Source: Thermoleophilales bacterium
GTDB lineage: Bacteria; Actinomycetota; Thermoleophilia; Solirubrobacterales; 70-9
DNA: 64,000 nt
Direction: 5' to 3'
Assembly (NCBI GenBank): GCA_020636895.1
Contig: JACJWZ010000001.1
Location: forward strand, 1,293,501 to 1,357,500
Below, piece after piece: positions 1-9,106 of the stretch. The translations under genes were made by a program, and so were the position numbers. A model generated the notes under the pieces. That model made no database searches. It had not been told where the DNA came from and saw nothing but the letters and a program-made list of their open reading frames with translations. Each line of letters begins with the position of its first letter. The stretch's first letter is position 1.

Positions 1-1389
1 CCGCGAGCAATCACGCAGCTCGGAGGCGAGCTCGTCGCCGGCGCGGGCGCCGACGACCTGCTCCTCAACGCGGGAGGCGCGCAGGCCGACCGCGTCGCGC
101 GCCTGGGCTAGAGCGGCGCAGAGCGTCGCCAGCGTCGTCGCCAGGTCCGCCTCGGCTTCGACCCGCTGCTCGAGCGAGTCCTGGCGGCGATGGCCGAGCA
201 TGTCCTCGGCGCGGCGGGCGCTGCGAACGGCGCGCTCGGCGCCGTTGCGAACCCGGGCGAGAGCTCCGAGGCGCTCCTCCACGTCGCCGGCGTCGATCGC
301 ATCGGCGATCCCACCGGAGGCGTCGGCGAGCGCCTCGCGCGCCGATTCGAGCTCCCGGGCGAGCGTGGCCTCGGCGTCGCGCTCGGTCGCGCGCAGCTCA
401 GCCGCAAGTGCCCCCAGGGCCGCCCGCCGTCGCTCGACGGCGGCGCGGAGCTCGGCCTCGCGGGTCGCGATCGCCTCGGTCCTGGCCCCGAGCCGCTCGT
501 GCGCGGCCCGCAGCGCCGTCAGGTCGGCCCACACCGCGGTGCGCTCCCGGTCGCGCTCGGCGAGCCTGTCCTCAACGGCGGAGCGGCGCTTGCGCGCTTC
601 CTCGACCAGCGATTCCACCCGGTCACGCTCCGCCCGCGCCTCGAGCGCGGCCTTCTCAGCCACCGCGAGATCGCCGTCGCCGACGGAGAGCCGGTCCCCG
701 AGGAGCTGAAGCTTCAGCTCCATCGACTGCCGCTCGAGGCGGGCGTGGGTCTCGGCGGCGTTGGCCTGCGCCCGCAGGGGGCGCAGACGCGAACGCGCCT
801 CGCGCTCGACGTCGAGGGCGCGGTCGAGGTTCTGCCGCGTCCGCTCGAGCTTGAGCTGCGCGCGACGGCGGCGCTTGCGGTGCTTGCCGAGCCCCGCGGC
901 CTCCTCGATCAGCAGGCGCCGCTCGCGCGGCTTGGAGAGGACGATCGCCTCGACCTTGCCCTGTCCGATCACCGAGTGCATCTCACGGCCGAGGGAGGCG
1001 TCCGAGAGCGCGTCGGAGACGTCGGAGAGACGGCAGCGGGCACCGTTGAGGCGGTAGCCACCATCGCCGGCGCGATCGAGAGAGCGGGTAACGGAGATCT
1101 CCGAGAACTCGGATCCGGCCGCGCCGTCGGAGTTGTCGATGACGACCTCGACCTCGGCGGCGCTCCGGGCGGAGCGCTCGCGGCCGCCGGCGAAGATCAC
1201 GTCCTGCATGCTCTGGCCGCGCACCGCCAGCGGGCTCTGCTCGCCGAGCGCCCAGAGCACTCCGTCGGTGATGTTCGACTTCCCGCAGCCGTTCGGCCCG
1301 ACGATCACGCTGACGCCGGGCGAGAACTCGAGCTGGGTGCGCTCGGGGAAGGACTTGAAGCCCTTCAGGGTGATCGACTTCAGGTGCAA
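1..1389 (-). CDS. smc: Chromosome segregation protein SMC, N-terminal part (runs off the window)
   Basis: The N-terminal 463 residues of an SMC ATPase are present; the rest lies beyond base 1. SMC forms the condensin ring with ScpA and ScpB, both encoded at 36931-38276. The protein opens with the family hallmark LKSITLKGFKSF and a Walker A motif GPNGCGKS (about residues 31-38). From about residue 170 it becomes a long Arg/Glu/Ala-rich coiled coil. I chose a TTG start (1389-1387) because the conserved N-terminus begins exactly there and no ATG or GTG lies nearby. It follows rnc in the same direction, as in many actinobacteria. Identity is secure; only the start codon is inferred. Confidence 0.95.
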   Translation of the reverse strand, partial: MHLKSITLKGFKSFPERTQLEFSPGVSVIVGPNGCGKSNITDGVLWALGEQSPLAVRGQSMQDVIFAGGRERSARSAAEVEVVIDNSDGAAGSEFSEISVTRSLDRAGDGGYRLNGARCRLSDVSDALSDASLGREMHSVIGQGKVEAIVLSKPRERRLLIEEAAGLGKHRKRRRRAQLKLERTRQNLDRALDVEREARSRLRPLRAQANAAETHARLERQSMELKLQLLGDRLSVGDGDLAVAEKAALEARAERDRVESLVEEARKRRSAVEDRLAERDRERTAVWADLTALRAAHERLGARTEAIATREAELRAAVERRRAALGALAAELRATERDAEATLARELESAREALADASGGIADAIDAGDVEERLGALARVRNGAERAVRSARRAEDMLGHRRQDSLEQRVEAEADLATTLATLCAALAQARDAVGLRASRVEEQVVGARAGDELASELRDCSR

Positions 1390-1483
1390 GGCAGCTTCTC
1401 TCCTGGTGCTCTCCCGCCGGGTAGCGTCGAGGTTGGCTCGGACGTGACGAGGCGTCCCCCCGACCCCGGCGGGAAACCCCTGC

Positions 1484-2197
1484 TCAGCCCGGGTTCTCCC
1501 CGAGCGCCTCGGCCGCCGCCGCCTGCTCGGCGGCCTTCTTGCTCGAGCCGGCGCCGCTGCCGAGCAGCTCACCCGCGACCCTCGCTTCGACCTTGAAGAG
1601 GCGGTCGTGCGGCGGCCCGGTCTCCTCGACGACGTCGTAGGTGACGAGCTTGCCCTCCCGCGCGAGGCGCTCCTGCAGCGCGGACTTGAAGTCGAGCAGG
1701 GTGTCGGAGGCGAGGACCATCTGCGGCTCGAAGGCGGCGAGGATGGCCGCCGCGGTCCGCTCCAGCCCGAGCTCCAGGTAACAGCCCCCGATCAGCGCCT
1801 CGGTGATCGACGCCATCGCGCGCTCGCTGGCGACCAGCTCGGACGTGGCGATACCGCCGTCGAAGCCGGCCGGACGCTCGTGCTCGAGCATCTCCGGGAC
1901 GCCGAGCAGCTCGGCGATCCGCGCGCAGGCGCGCCCGCTCACCACCTGACCGTGGATCTTGGTGAGGCGGCCGATGTCGGAGCGGGGGAAGCGCCGGAAG
2001 AGCTCTTCCGCCACCGCGAGGCCGAGGACGCTGTCACCCAGGAAGGCGAGCCGACCCCAGGCCTTGACACGGCGCTCGGTCCAAGAGCTGTGCGTCAATG
2101 CCCGCCGGCGCGTCATCGGATCGAGCTCATCGACGAGCCCGCGCAACGGCGCGACCGCTTCCTCCTCGGAGAGCTCCTTCTCGGGAGAGATCGCCAC
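1484..2197 (-). CDS. rnc: Ribonuclease III with altered active site
   Basis: RNase III cuts double-stranded RNA in rRNA and mRNA processing. The 237-residue protein has the normal two-domain plan: a nuclease domain (about 1-150) with RLAFLGDSVLGLAV, and a C-terminal dsRNA-binding domain ending GSSKKAAEQAAAAEAL. The usual signature NERLEFLGD reads WGRLAFLGD here, so the Glu matching E. coli E41 is Ala and that matching E38 is Gly. Further on, ADTVEALIGG reads ASITEALIGG, replacing D114 by Ser. The equivalents of D45 and E117 remain. Activity may therefore be reduced or altered (inference). GTG start; 14 bases after the acpP stop; smc follows. Confidence 0.9.
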   Translation of the reverse strand: MAISPEKELSEEEAVAPLRGLVDELDPMTRRRALTHSSWTERRVKAWGRLAFLGDSVLGLAVAEELFRRFPRSDIGRLTKIHGQVVSGRACARIAELLGVPEMLEHERPAGFDGGIATSELVASERAMASITEALIGGCYLELGLERTAAAILAAFEPQMVLASDTLLDFKSALQERLAREGKLVTYDVVEETGPPHDRLFKVEARVAGELLGSGAGSSKKAAEQAAAAEALGENPG

Positions 2198-2211
2198 CGC
2201 GCGCGAGACGG

Positions 2212-2481
2212 TCAGCGCGACCCGACGCGCTCGGAGACGAAATCGACAGCGGCGCCCACCGTGAGGATCCCCGCTGCCTCCTCCTCGCTCATCGGCACGC
2301 CGTAGGTGTCCTCGAGCTCCATCACGAGCTCGTAGAGATCCAGCGAGTCGGCGTCCAGGTCCTCGCGGAAGCGCGTGTCGTCGGTGATCTCGCCCGGATC
2401 GAGCTCGAGCTCGTTCGCGAGGTGGTCACGGACCATCACGAAGATCTCTTCTCTGCTGGTCGCTGAAACGGGCTCGCTCAT
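2212..2481 (-). CDS. acpP: Acyl carrier protein
   Basis: An 89-residue acidic acyl carrier protein that carries growing acyl chains on a phosphopantetheine arm during fatty acid synthesis. The attachment serine sits in the motif DADSLDLYELVMELE (about residues 40-54). I took the ATG at 2481, giving MSEPVSATS, because length and helix I then match the family; a longer reading frame to 2547 would add an unlikely Pro/Arg-rich stretch and run into plsX. It lies between plsX and rnc, a conserved lipid/RNA-processing grouping. Confidence 0.93.
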   Translation of the reverse strand: MSEPVSATSREEIFVMVRDHLANELELDPGEITDDTRFREDLDADSLDLYELVMELEDTYGVPMSEEEAAGILTVGAAVDFVSERVGSR

Positions 2482-2521
2482 CGGATTCGGCTGGATCTCG
2501 GGAAATCCCGGGAACTGTGTA

Positions 2522-3634
2522 TCACGACCCGGCCTCCGGCTCGCCACCCGAGCCCGCGTCGACGGCCGTCTCGTCCGCGACCGTCGGCGCCGCGGCGCTT
2601 CGCCGCTGCTCGGCGCGACCGACCCCGGAGCGCTTGATCAGCTCCTCGGTGCGCTCGACCGCGCGCTCGGCCACCGCTCGCGCAGCGACCCGGATCTGGT
2701 TGGCGACCCCCTCCGGGCCGGACGATCCGTGTCCCACGACGGCTACACCGCGTAGTCCGAGGAGGATCGCGCCACCGGTCCCGTCGGGATCGATGCTGCT
2801 GCGCAGGGAGCCGAGCGCGGGCTTGAGCAGCAGACCGCCGGCCATCGCCATCGGATTCGAGCGCGCCGCGCGGCCGACCGCGGAGCCGACGGCGCCGGCG
2901 GTGCCCTCGATCGTCTTCAGCACGACGTTGCCCGTGAAGCCGTCGGTGACGACAACGTCGACCTCGCCCTCTACTTCGAGCAGATCGCGGCCTTCGACGT
3001 TGCCGGCGAAGTCGATCGCGCTCGAGCCGGCGAGCGCTTCATGCGCATCGACGACGAGCTGGGTGCCCTTCTTCGCCTCCTCCCCGATCGAGAGCAGGGC
3101 GACGCGGGGGCGCTCGACACCGAGCACCGACTCCGAGAACGCGGAGCCGAGGTGGGCGAACTGGACGAGGTGGGACGCCCGGGCCTCGGTGTTGGCGCCG
3201 ACATCGAGCATCAGCACCGGGCTCTCTCGCCCCGGCACCGGAAGCTGTACTGCGAGCGCGGGGCGCTGCACGGAGCGGATCCGCTTCAGCGCGAACAGGG
3301 CCGCGGTCATCGTCGCGCCGGTCGAGCCGGGGCTGGCGAGCGCGTGCGAGTCGCCCGCGGCGACGTCGGCGGCGGCACGGACAATCGAAGCACCGGGGCG
3401 ACCGCGAACGGCGCGCACCGGCTCCTCGTCGTTACCGATCACCTCCTCGCAGGCGACGACCTCGACCCCGTCGATCGAGCCGAGGGGCTCGAGCGCGGAG
3501 GGGCTTCCGAAGACGCGCACGGCGATCCCGTCCTCCGCGGCGGCTCTGACGCCGGGGATGACTACGTCCGGACCACCCTCGGCGCCGAGGGCGTCGAAGG
3601 CGACGGTGATGCGCTCCCCGCCGGGAGCGCGCAT
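2522..3634 (-). CDS. plsX: Phosphate acyltransferase PlsX
   Basis: PlsX converts acyl-ACP and phosphate to acyl phosphate, the first committed step of phospholipid synthesis in most Gram-positives. The 370-residue protein shows the family landmarks: FDALGAEGGPDVVIPG near the N-terminus, ASPGSTGATMTAAL, MLDVGANTEA, IGEEAKKGT and DGFTGNVVLKTIEG. The last 30 or so residues (Ala/Glu-rich) extend past the conserved domain. ATG start directly after the rpmF stop (3635), so rpmF and plsX are probably translationally coupled. Its product's partner, acpP, follows 40 bases downstream. Confidence 0.95.
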   Translation of the reverse strand: MRAPGGERITVAFDALGAEGGPDVVIPGVRAAAEDGIAVRVFGSPSALEPLGSIDGVEVVACEEVIGNDEEPVRAVRGRPGASIVRAAADVAAGDSHALASPGSTGATMTAALFALKRIRSVQRPALAVQLPVPGRESPVLMLDVGANTEARASHLVQFAHLGSAFSESVLGVERPRVALLSIGEEAKKGTQLVVDAHEALAGSSAIDFAGNVEGRDLLEVEGEVDVVVTDGFTGNVVLKTIEGTAGAVGSAVGRAARSNPMAMAGGLLLKPALGSLRSSIDPDGTGGAILLGLRGVAVVGHGSSGPEGVANQIRVAARAVAERAVERTEELIKRSGVGRAEQRRSAAAPTVADETAVDAGSGGEPEAGS

Positions 3635-3853
3635 CTAGCGGCCCTCTGCGCCGCCCGCGGAGGTGTCGATCGGCTCGGGCTCGAGCGAGACGATCTCGCG
3701 GCCGGCGTAGGTGCCGCACGTCGGGCAGACGCGGTGCGGCATCCGCGGGCTGTGGCACTGCGGGCACTCGTTCAGGCGCGGCGCGGAGACCGCGTCATGG
3801 GCACGGCGCTTGTCGCGCCGGGCGCTCGACTGTCGCTTCTTCGGGACTGCCAT
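3635..3853 (-). CDS. rpmF: Ribosomal protein bL32, zinc-binding form
   Basis: A 72-residue large-subunit ribosomal protein. It starts MAVPKKRQSSARRDKRRAH, typical of bL32, and carries two CxxC pairs (CPQC and CPTC), so this is the zinc-binding version. The C-terminal 20 residues form an acidic tail longer than in many homologs. ATG start. It ends where plsX begins and follows the DUF177 gene, the standard yceD-rpmF-plsX arrangement. Confidence 0.95.
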   Translation of the reverse strand: MAVPKKRQSSARRDKRRAHDAVSAPRLNECPQCHSPRMPHRVCPTCGTYAGREIVSLEPEPIDTSAGGAEGR

Positions 3854-3920
3854 GGGCGCGGAAGAGTAGCGGGCGGGGGCGCTCGGCGGGGATCGAGCGG
3901 GCTCCCGGCGGGAGCGGGCG

Positions 3921-4445
3921 TCAGCCCTGCAGATCGCGGAGCTTCGCGAACCTCGGATCGGGCGGCCGCTCGTGGGTATGCGAGCCAGGCGGATCGACCG
4001 CGTTGAGGTCGATCCCGCACTCCTCGCAGAGGCCGAGGCAGCCGGGCTTGCAGAGGAGCCGGTCCGGAAGCGCCAGCGTGATCGCGTCGTGCGCCCACGA
4101 GCCGACGTCCAGCACGCCCTCGGAGACGTAGGGGCTGAGCAGCTCGGGATCGTTCTCGGAGGTCTGGTCCACCTCGCGGGCGTCGATGGCGATCTCCCAG
4201 CGCGCCGGGCCGAGGCAGCTCGTGCATTCGCCGTGCGCCGCCGTGCTCAGCCGCAGCCGCAGCGCGTAGCCCGAGGTGGTCCGGGAGACGTCCACCTGCG
4301 CCGGCACGCGCGGGTCGTCGAGCTCCAGCGCCTCCCCGCCGACCACCGGCGGCACCGGTTGCAGGGTCAGCTCGAGGGCCTCCGCCTGGCCGCTTCGCAG
4401 GGCCAGCGCATCGAGATCGATCGTCTCCGGTCCGTCCGCTCGCAT
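3921..4445 (-). CDS. DUF177/YceD family protein
   Basis: A 174-residue YceD/DUF177 protein. Homologs occur next to rpmF in most bacteria and are linked to 23S rRNA or large-subunit accumulation, but the exact function is unsettled. Visible here are a first Cys pair (CTSC, about residue 75) and the strongly conserved C-terminal motif CKPGCLGLCEECG, which probably binds a metal. ATG start. The start codon is only 14 bases from the divergent methyltransferase start, so the two promoters must overlap the opposite genes. Confidence 0.88.
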   Translation of the reverse strand: MRADGPETIDLDALALRSGQAEALELTLQPVPPVVGGEALELDDPRVPAQVDVSRTTSGYALRLRLSTAAHGECTSCLGPARWEIAIDAREVDQTSENDPELLSPYVSEGVLDVGSWAHDAITLALPDRLLCKPGCLGLCEECGIDLNAVDPPGSHTHERPPDPRFAKLRDLQG

Positions 4446-4459
4446 ACATTCGAGGGTAG

Positions 4460-4945
4460 ATGAGCGCGCAGTTCCACTGGGACCCCGAGACCTACCTGCA
4501 GCAAGTCCGGGCCGAGATCCCGCGCTTCGACGAGCTCCAGGACGCGGCGATCGAGGCGATCCCGTTCCCGCCCCGACGCGTGCTCGACCTCGGGGTCGGC
4601 ACCGGCGAGACGGCGCGGCGCCTGCTCGCGGCGTACCCGGAGGCCGAGATCACCGGCCTCGACTCGAGCGCCGAGATGCTCTTCCGGGCTCGCGAGCTCG
4701 GGATCGAGACGCGGCTGGCGCGGATGGAGGACCCACTGCCCGACGGACCCTGGGACCTCGTGATCGCCGTGCTCAGCGTCGGCGAGCTCGACGACGAAGG
4801 CAAGCGCGACCTGCTGCGGCGCGTCCGCGAGCAGTCACGGTCGCTGGTGCTGGCGGACACGGATGCCGCGGAGCTGGCCGAATCGGCCGGCGGCGAGGTG
4901 ACGTGGAGCGAGGGCGACCTCGCGGTCGTTGCAGCTGCCTACTAG
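4460..4945 (+). CDS. Class I SAM-dependent methyltransferase, substrate unknown
   Basis: A compact 161-residue methyltransferase. Motif I VLDLGVGTGETA (about residues 40-51) is the SAM-binding loop, followed by the acidic residue in ITGLDSSAEML that contacts the ribose, and a WDLVIAVLSVGEL strand. No substrate domain is present, so the target cannot be named. TACATT (4445-4450) lies 9 bases before the ATG, which suggests a leaderless transcript. It is one of few plus-strand genes here and is divergent from the DUF177 gene. Confidence 0.75.
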   Translation: MSAQFHWDPETYLQQVRAEIPRFDELQDAAIEAIPFPPRRVLDLGVGTGETARRLLAAYPEAEITGLDSSAEMLFRARELGIETRLARMEDPLPDGPWDLVIAVLSVGELDDEGKRDLLRRVREQSRSLVLADTDAAELAESAGGEVTWSEGDLAVVAAAY

Positions 4946-4952
4946 AGCGGAG

Positions 4953-5004
4953 GTGTCAACCGGGAGTGGACTTCTTCTCTGCTTCTCGGTGACACGTCCA
5001 CCGA
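4953..5004 (+). other. Possible H-type RNA pseudoknot between convergent genes
   Basis: In the 81-base gap between two convergent genes, GTGTCAaCCG (4953-4962) can pair with CGGTGACAC (4987-4995) with one bulged base. GTGGAC (4966-4971), inside the loop, can pair with GTCCAC (4996-5001) immediately after the stem. The interleaved pairings form a pseudoknot topology. A competing hairpin CGGTG/CACCG (4987-4991 with 5000-5004) is also possible. It may simply be part of a transcription-end region. Confidence 0.35.
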
Positions 5005-5026
5005 GGGCGACGTGCTCCGTGGGCCG

Positions 5027-5500
5027 CTACTCGACTTCGGCCGGCTCGAGGTCCTCGTCGCGGCCGGCTAGGCGGTCGCGGCCGCGCTGGACGGCGGCGA
5101 GGAACTTCTGCAGGTTGACCTCGAGGGTGGAGAGGATCTCGTCGGCGTAGTCCTCCGCGCCGAGGCGGATCTGCCGCTCGGTGTCGCGGGCGTCCTCGAG
5201 GATCTCCTCGGCGCCGCGCTCGGCCTGCTTGTAGACCTCCTCCTCGGCGATCAGACGGGCCTGTTGGTCGCGGGCCTCCTTGACGACACGCTCGGCCTCG
5301 CGCTTGGCCTCAGCGAGCATCTCCTGTCGCTCCTTGACGATCCAGCGTGCCTGCTTGATCTCCTCGGGGATCGTGGCCCGCATCTGGTCGAGCAGGTCGT
5401 AGATCTCCTCGCGGTCGACCCGGACCTGATCGGTCAGCGGGACCGGCCTGGCGTTGTGGATCAGGTCGTCGAGCTTGTCGATGAGAACGAGAACGTCCAT
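5027..5500 (-). CDS. SepIVA-like coiled-coil protein (DivIVA-related)
   Basis: A 157-residue, highly charged, almost wholly helical protein: a short N-terminal segment MDVLVLIDKLDDLIHNARPVPL, then continuous Glu/Arg/Ala coiled coil to the acidic C-terminus. Homologs are often labelled ATP synthase subunit b-like. The position between coaD and the DUF177 gene matches mycobacterial SepIVA (Rv2927c), a DivIVA-like protein involved in septation and cell-envelope growth. The SepIVA name rests on this synteny and on the fold type, not on a motif. Confidence 0.65.
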   Translation of the reverse strand: MDVLVLIDKLDDLIHNARPVPLTDQVRVDREEIYDLLDQMRATIPEEIKQARWIVKERQEMLAEAKREAERVVKEARDQQARLIAEEEVYKQAERGAEEILEDARDTERQIRLGAEDYADEILSTLEVNLQKFLAAVQRGRDRLAGRDEDLEPAEVE

Positions 5501-5612
5501 AGCTGCGGCGCAATCTTAGGGGTCAGGCGGGAATTTCCCCGCGTCGGCGCACATTTCGTCGTCCGCTTGCAAGCTCCTGCCCAGACTTCTCAAATCCCCC
5601 GTGACCATGCGC

Positions 5613-6109
<497 letters not shown>

Positions 6110-6113
<4 letters not shown>

Positions 6114-6661
6114 GGCGAAACCTCCGCCGCGCCGTGGATGCGGATCAGGGTCGATCCGTAACGGCGCTCGTCGAGCATCGTCAGCGCCTCCGGGTCGAGC
6201 CCGAGGGGAGCATCGACGGAACTCTCGGTGACCACCCGGCCACCGGGACGGAGCACATGCGGAAGCAGCTTGGTGAGCTCAGAACCCAAGGGGCGCGCGA
6301 GTCTATAAGGCGGATCGACGAGGACGAGGTCGAAGCCGCCCGGACCGTGCGAGCCGCGGCGCAGGAACGCGAGCGCATCGGCGCGGACGAGCTCCACCCG
6401 GCCCGCGAGCCCGAGGGCCTCGACGTTGGCCTCGGCCGGACCCGTATCGGAGTCGAGGAGGACGACGCGGCCCGCGCCTCGCGAGAGCGCCTCGATCCCG
6501 AGCGCGCCGGTGCCGGCGAAGAGATCGAGCACCTCGAGCCCGGTGACGTCGCCGAGGATCGAGAAGAGCGCCTCGCGGACGCGGTCGGTGGTCGGTCGGA
6601 CCTCACCCCCCCGCGGAGCGCGGAGCCTTCTCCCTCCGAGCTCGCCGGCGACGATCCTCAT
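6110..6661 (-). CDS. rsmD: 16S rRNA (guanine966-N2)-methyltransferase RsmD
   Basis: RsmD methylates G966 of 16S rRNA on the assembled small subunit. The 183-residue protein begins MRIVAGELGGRRLRAP, the family start, followed by RPTTDRVREALFSIL, SAM-binding motif I LDLFAGTGALGIEAL, and the catalytic LVDPPY (DPPY form of the NPPY motif). ATG at 6661. It is 13 bases after the recG stop and overlaps coaD, so recG, rsmD and coaD are likely cotranscribed. Confidence 0.95.
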
Positions 6662-6674
6662 GGGCGCCCCGGGC

Positions 6675-8939
6675 TCACGCTGCGATCGGCTCCGCGCGCT
6701 CGTCGCCGAAGCGGGCCCTGACGGCATCCAGCAGCGGCCCCAGCGCCGGCGCCTCCAGCGACCCGTGCTCACTGAGCAGCCGCAGCAGGTCGGCCCGCGC
6801 GAGGTCGAGGAGCGCGACGTCCTCAGGCAGGCGGGCGACGCGAAAGCGCGGCAAGCCGCTCTGGCGGGTCCCCAGCACCTCCCCCTCACCACGCAGCCGC
6901 AGGTCGACCTCGGCGAGCTCGAAGCCGTCGCGTGTCCCCGCGATCGCCCGGATGCGCTCGGCGGCTCGCTCCGACCCTGCCTCGGCGAAGAGGATGCACT
7001 GCGACTCGTGCTCACCGCGGCCGATCCGGCCGCGGAGCTGGTGGAGCTGGCTGAGCCCGTAGCGGTCGGCGTCCTCGATCAGCATCACGGTCGCGTTGGG
7101 GACGTCGATGCCGACCTCGATGACGCTCGTCGCGACGAGAACGTCCGCCTCGCCGCCGGCGAACCGGGCCATGGCCGCCGACTTGGCGGCTGCGGGCATC
7201 TGCCCGTGCAGCACCTCGACGGCGAAGTCGCGGAGCTCGCCGCCCTTCAGTCGCTCCGCCTCCGCGGTCGCCGCTTTCGCCTGGGCCTTCTCGGAGGTGG
7301 ACACGAGGGGGCAGACCACGTAGGCCTGCCTCCCCTCGCGCAGCCGCTCGCGGATGAACCCGTAGGCGCCGGCGCGCCTGTCCTCGCCGACGTGCCAGGT
7401 CTTGATCGGGCGGCGCCCGGCCGGCAGCTCGCGCAACGTCGTCGTGTCGAGGTCGCCGTAGGCGGTCAGCGAGAGGGTGCGCGGGATCGGGGTCGCGGTC
7501 ATGTGCAGGACGTGAGGAGCAAGCCCCGGCGGGCCCTTCGCGTCGAGGCGGCGACGCTGCCCGACGCCGAAGCGATGCTGCTCGTCGACCACCGCGACGC
7601 GCAGCCGCGCGAACTCGACGGTGGGCTCGATCAGCGCATGGGTGCCGACGACGAGGGGCAGCTCGCCGGTCGCGAGCGCTTCGAGGGTGCGGCGCCGCGA
7701 TGCGGACTTCGACGAGCCCGTCAGCAGGGCGATCGGGATCGAGCTCGCTGCGAGCAGCGTCTCGAGCGTGGCGAAGTGCTGCTCGGCGAGCGTCTCGGTC
7801 GGCGCCATCAGGGCGGCCTGCCCTCCCGCTTCTACGGCACGGAGCATCGCGTAGAGCGCGACGAGCGTCTTGCCCGAGCCGACCTCCCCCATCAGCAGGC
7901 GCTGCATCGGCACGTCGCGCGCGAAGTCGGCGTCGACGTCGGCGACCGCCGCCCGCTGGTCGCCGGTCGGCTCGAATGGGAGTCCGGCGAGCCAGCCGGA
8001 GACGAGCTCGCCGGGCTCCCCGAGCGGCGCGGCGGCGAGCTCGGCGCGACGCTCACCGCGGCGGCTCAGAAGCGCTGCCTGGTGCAGCAGGAGCTCCTCG
8101 TAGGCGAGGCGGCGACGTCCCTCGGCGACGTCGCTGTCGTCGCGGGGGAAGTGGACGGCGACGCACGCGTCCGCGGCGCCGGGGAGCTCACGTCGGCGCC
8201 TGATCTCCGACGGCAGCGCCTCGATCACGTCGGTGGCGTGCGCGAGCGCCGACCAGGTCCACTCGCGCAGGCGCTGCACCCGCACCGCCTCGCCCGCCGG
8301 ATGGACCGGGACGATCCCCTCGGTGTGCAGGCCGCTCGGCGGCCCCGGCGCGTCTCGCACCGGATCCCTCCCCCGCCCCGCGTCCTTCCCATCGCCGGCG
8401 CCGAGGAACTCCTGCGCCTCCGGCTTGAAGCCGCGCCGGTCGAGGCGGCCGACGATCTGCATCTGAGTGCCCGGTCGCATGCGCTCCGCAAGCCAGGCCT
8501 GGTTGAACCAGGAGACCGACAGCGATCCCGAGTCGTCGGCAACCGCGGCCTCGACGATTCGCAGCCCGCGACGGCGGGTCGGTCGCGCGCGGGCGCTGCG
8601 CACCGCGACCACGATCGTCGCCCGCTGCCCGATGCGCAGCTCGGAGATCGGCGTCGGGGCCGCGGGCTCGGTGTAGGAGTGCGGGACGTTGTCGATCAGG
8701 TCGCCGAGAGTGCGAAGACCGAGCTTTGCCGCCGCGGCAGCGACCTTCTCGCCGACGCCGCGGAGCGTCGTCAGAGGAGCCGCGAGGCGCTCGGGGTGAG
8801 GGATCGTGCGCAGCGGAGCCGCGAGCAGCGCGGAGCGCGACGGGCGCTCGCCGCCACCGAAGGGCTGTGGGGGCTGGGGGTCGCCACCGGAGGGGGTGGG
8901 GGCGCCATCGTCGGGCTTCGTCTTCGCGGCGGCGGGCAC
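6675..8939 (-). CDS. recG: ATP-dependent DNA helicase RecG
   Basis: RecG remodels stalled replication forks and Holliday junctions. It contains the N-terminal wedge/OB region, Walker A MGEVGSGKTLVAL, motif II as DEQH (VVDEQHRFGVGQR), TATPIPRTL, and the late motif QLRGRIGRGEHESQ. About 754 residues if the GTG at 8939 is used. An ATG at 9035 is in frame but would place a 50-base repeat (9011-9060) inside the gene and add an unconserved Arg-rich leader, so I prefer the internal GTG; this is uncertain. Conserved neighbour of rsmD and fakA. Confidence 0.93.
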   Translation of the reverse strand: MPAAAKTKPDDGAPTPSGGDPQPPQPFGGGERPSRSALLAAPLRTIPHPERLAAPLTTLRGVGEKVAAAAAKLGLRTLGDLIDNVPHSYTEPAAPTPISELRIGQRATIVVAVRSARARPTRRRGLRIVEAAVADDSGSLSVSWFNQAWLAERMRPGTQMQIVGRLDRRGFKPEAQEFLGAGDGKDAGRGRDPVRDAPGPPSGLHTEGIVPVHPAGEAVRVQRLREWTWSALAHATDVIEALPSEIRRRRELPGAADACVAVHFPRDDSDVAEGRRRLAYEELLLHQAALLSRRGERRAELAAAPLGEPGELVSGWLAGLPFEPTGDQRAAVADVDADFARDVPMQRLLMGEVGSGKTLVALYAMLRAVEAGGQAALMAPTETLAEQHFATLETLLAASSIPIALLTGSSKSASRRRTLEALATGELPLVVGTHALIEPTVEFARLRVAVVDEQHRFGVGQRRRLDAKGPPGLAPHVLHMTATPIPRTLSLTAYGDLDTTTLRELPAGRRPIKTWHVGEDRRAGAYGFIRERLREGRQAYVVCPLVSTSEKAQAKAATAEAERLKGGELRDFAVEVLHGQMPAAAKSAAMARFAGGEADVLVATSVIEVGIDVPNATVMLIEDADRYGLSQLHQLRGRIGRGEHESQCILFAEAGSERAAERIRAIAGTRDGFELAEVDLRLRGEGEVLGTRQSGLPRFRVARLPEDVALLDLARADLLRLLSEHGSLEAPALGPLLDAVRARFGDERAEPIAA

Positions 8940-9010
8940 GCCTTCGAGGATAGGCGCGGCTCCCGACCCGAAACGCGCGCGTCCGCCGCACATCCCTCGC
9001 GCCCTCGGCG

Positions 9011-9060
9011 CCGAGCGTTCATTTCGACCCCGCATAGCACCGCACGGTCGACGTTCGGCG
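9011..9060 (+). repeat. 50-base palindromic element, copy 1
   Basis: One of four related elements of exactly 50 bases (others 12128-12177, 18295-18344, 41237-41286). This is the most diverged copy: the left arm is CGAGCGTTCA, the right arm is the canonical TCGACGTTCG followed by GCG, and the core keeps ATTT, CCCC and ATAG. It lies between the divergent recG and ridA-like genes, 71 bases before the recG GTG and 46 bases before the ridA ATG. Confidence 0.8.
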
Positions 9061-9106
9061 ACAAGGATGGCGAACGGATGGGGACGGTCCCTTAGATTCC
9101 GAGGGC

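Noticed and set aside
190..1596. Long plus-strand reading frame over smc
   Set aside because: A GC-rich shadow of smc; composition is repetitive and the minus strand encodes a clear SMC ATPase.
8940..9035. Extended recG start at the ATG 9035
   Set aside because: The added residues are not RecG-like and overlap a 50-base dispersed repeat found intergenically elsewhere.
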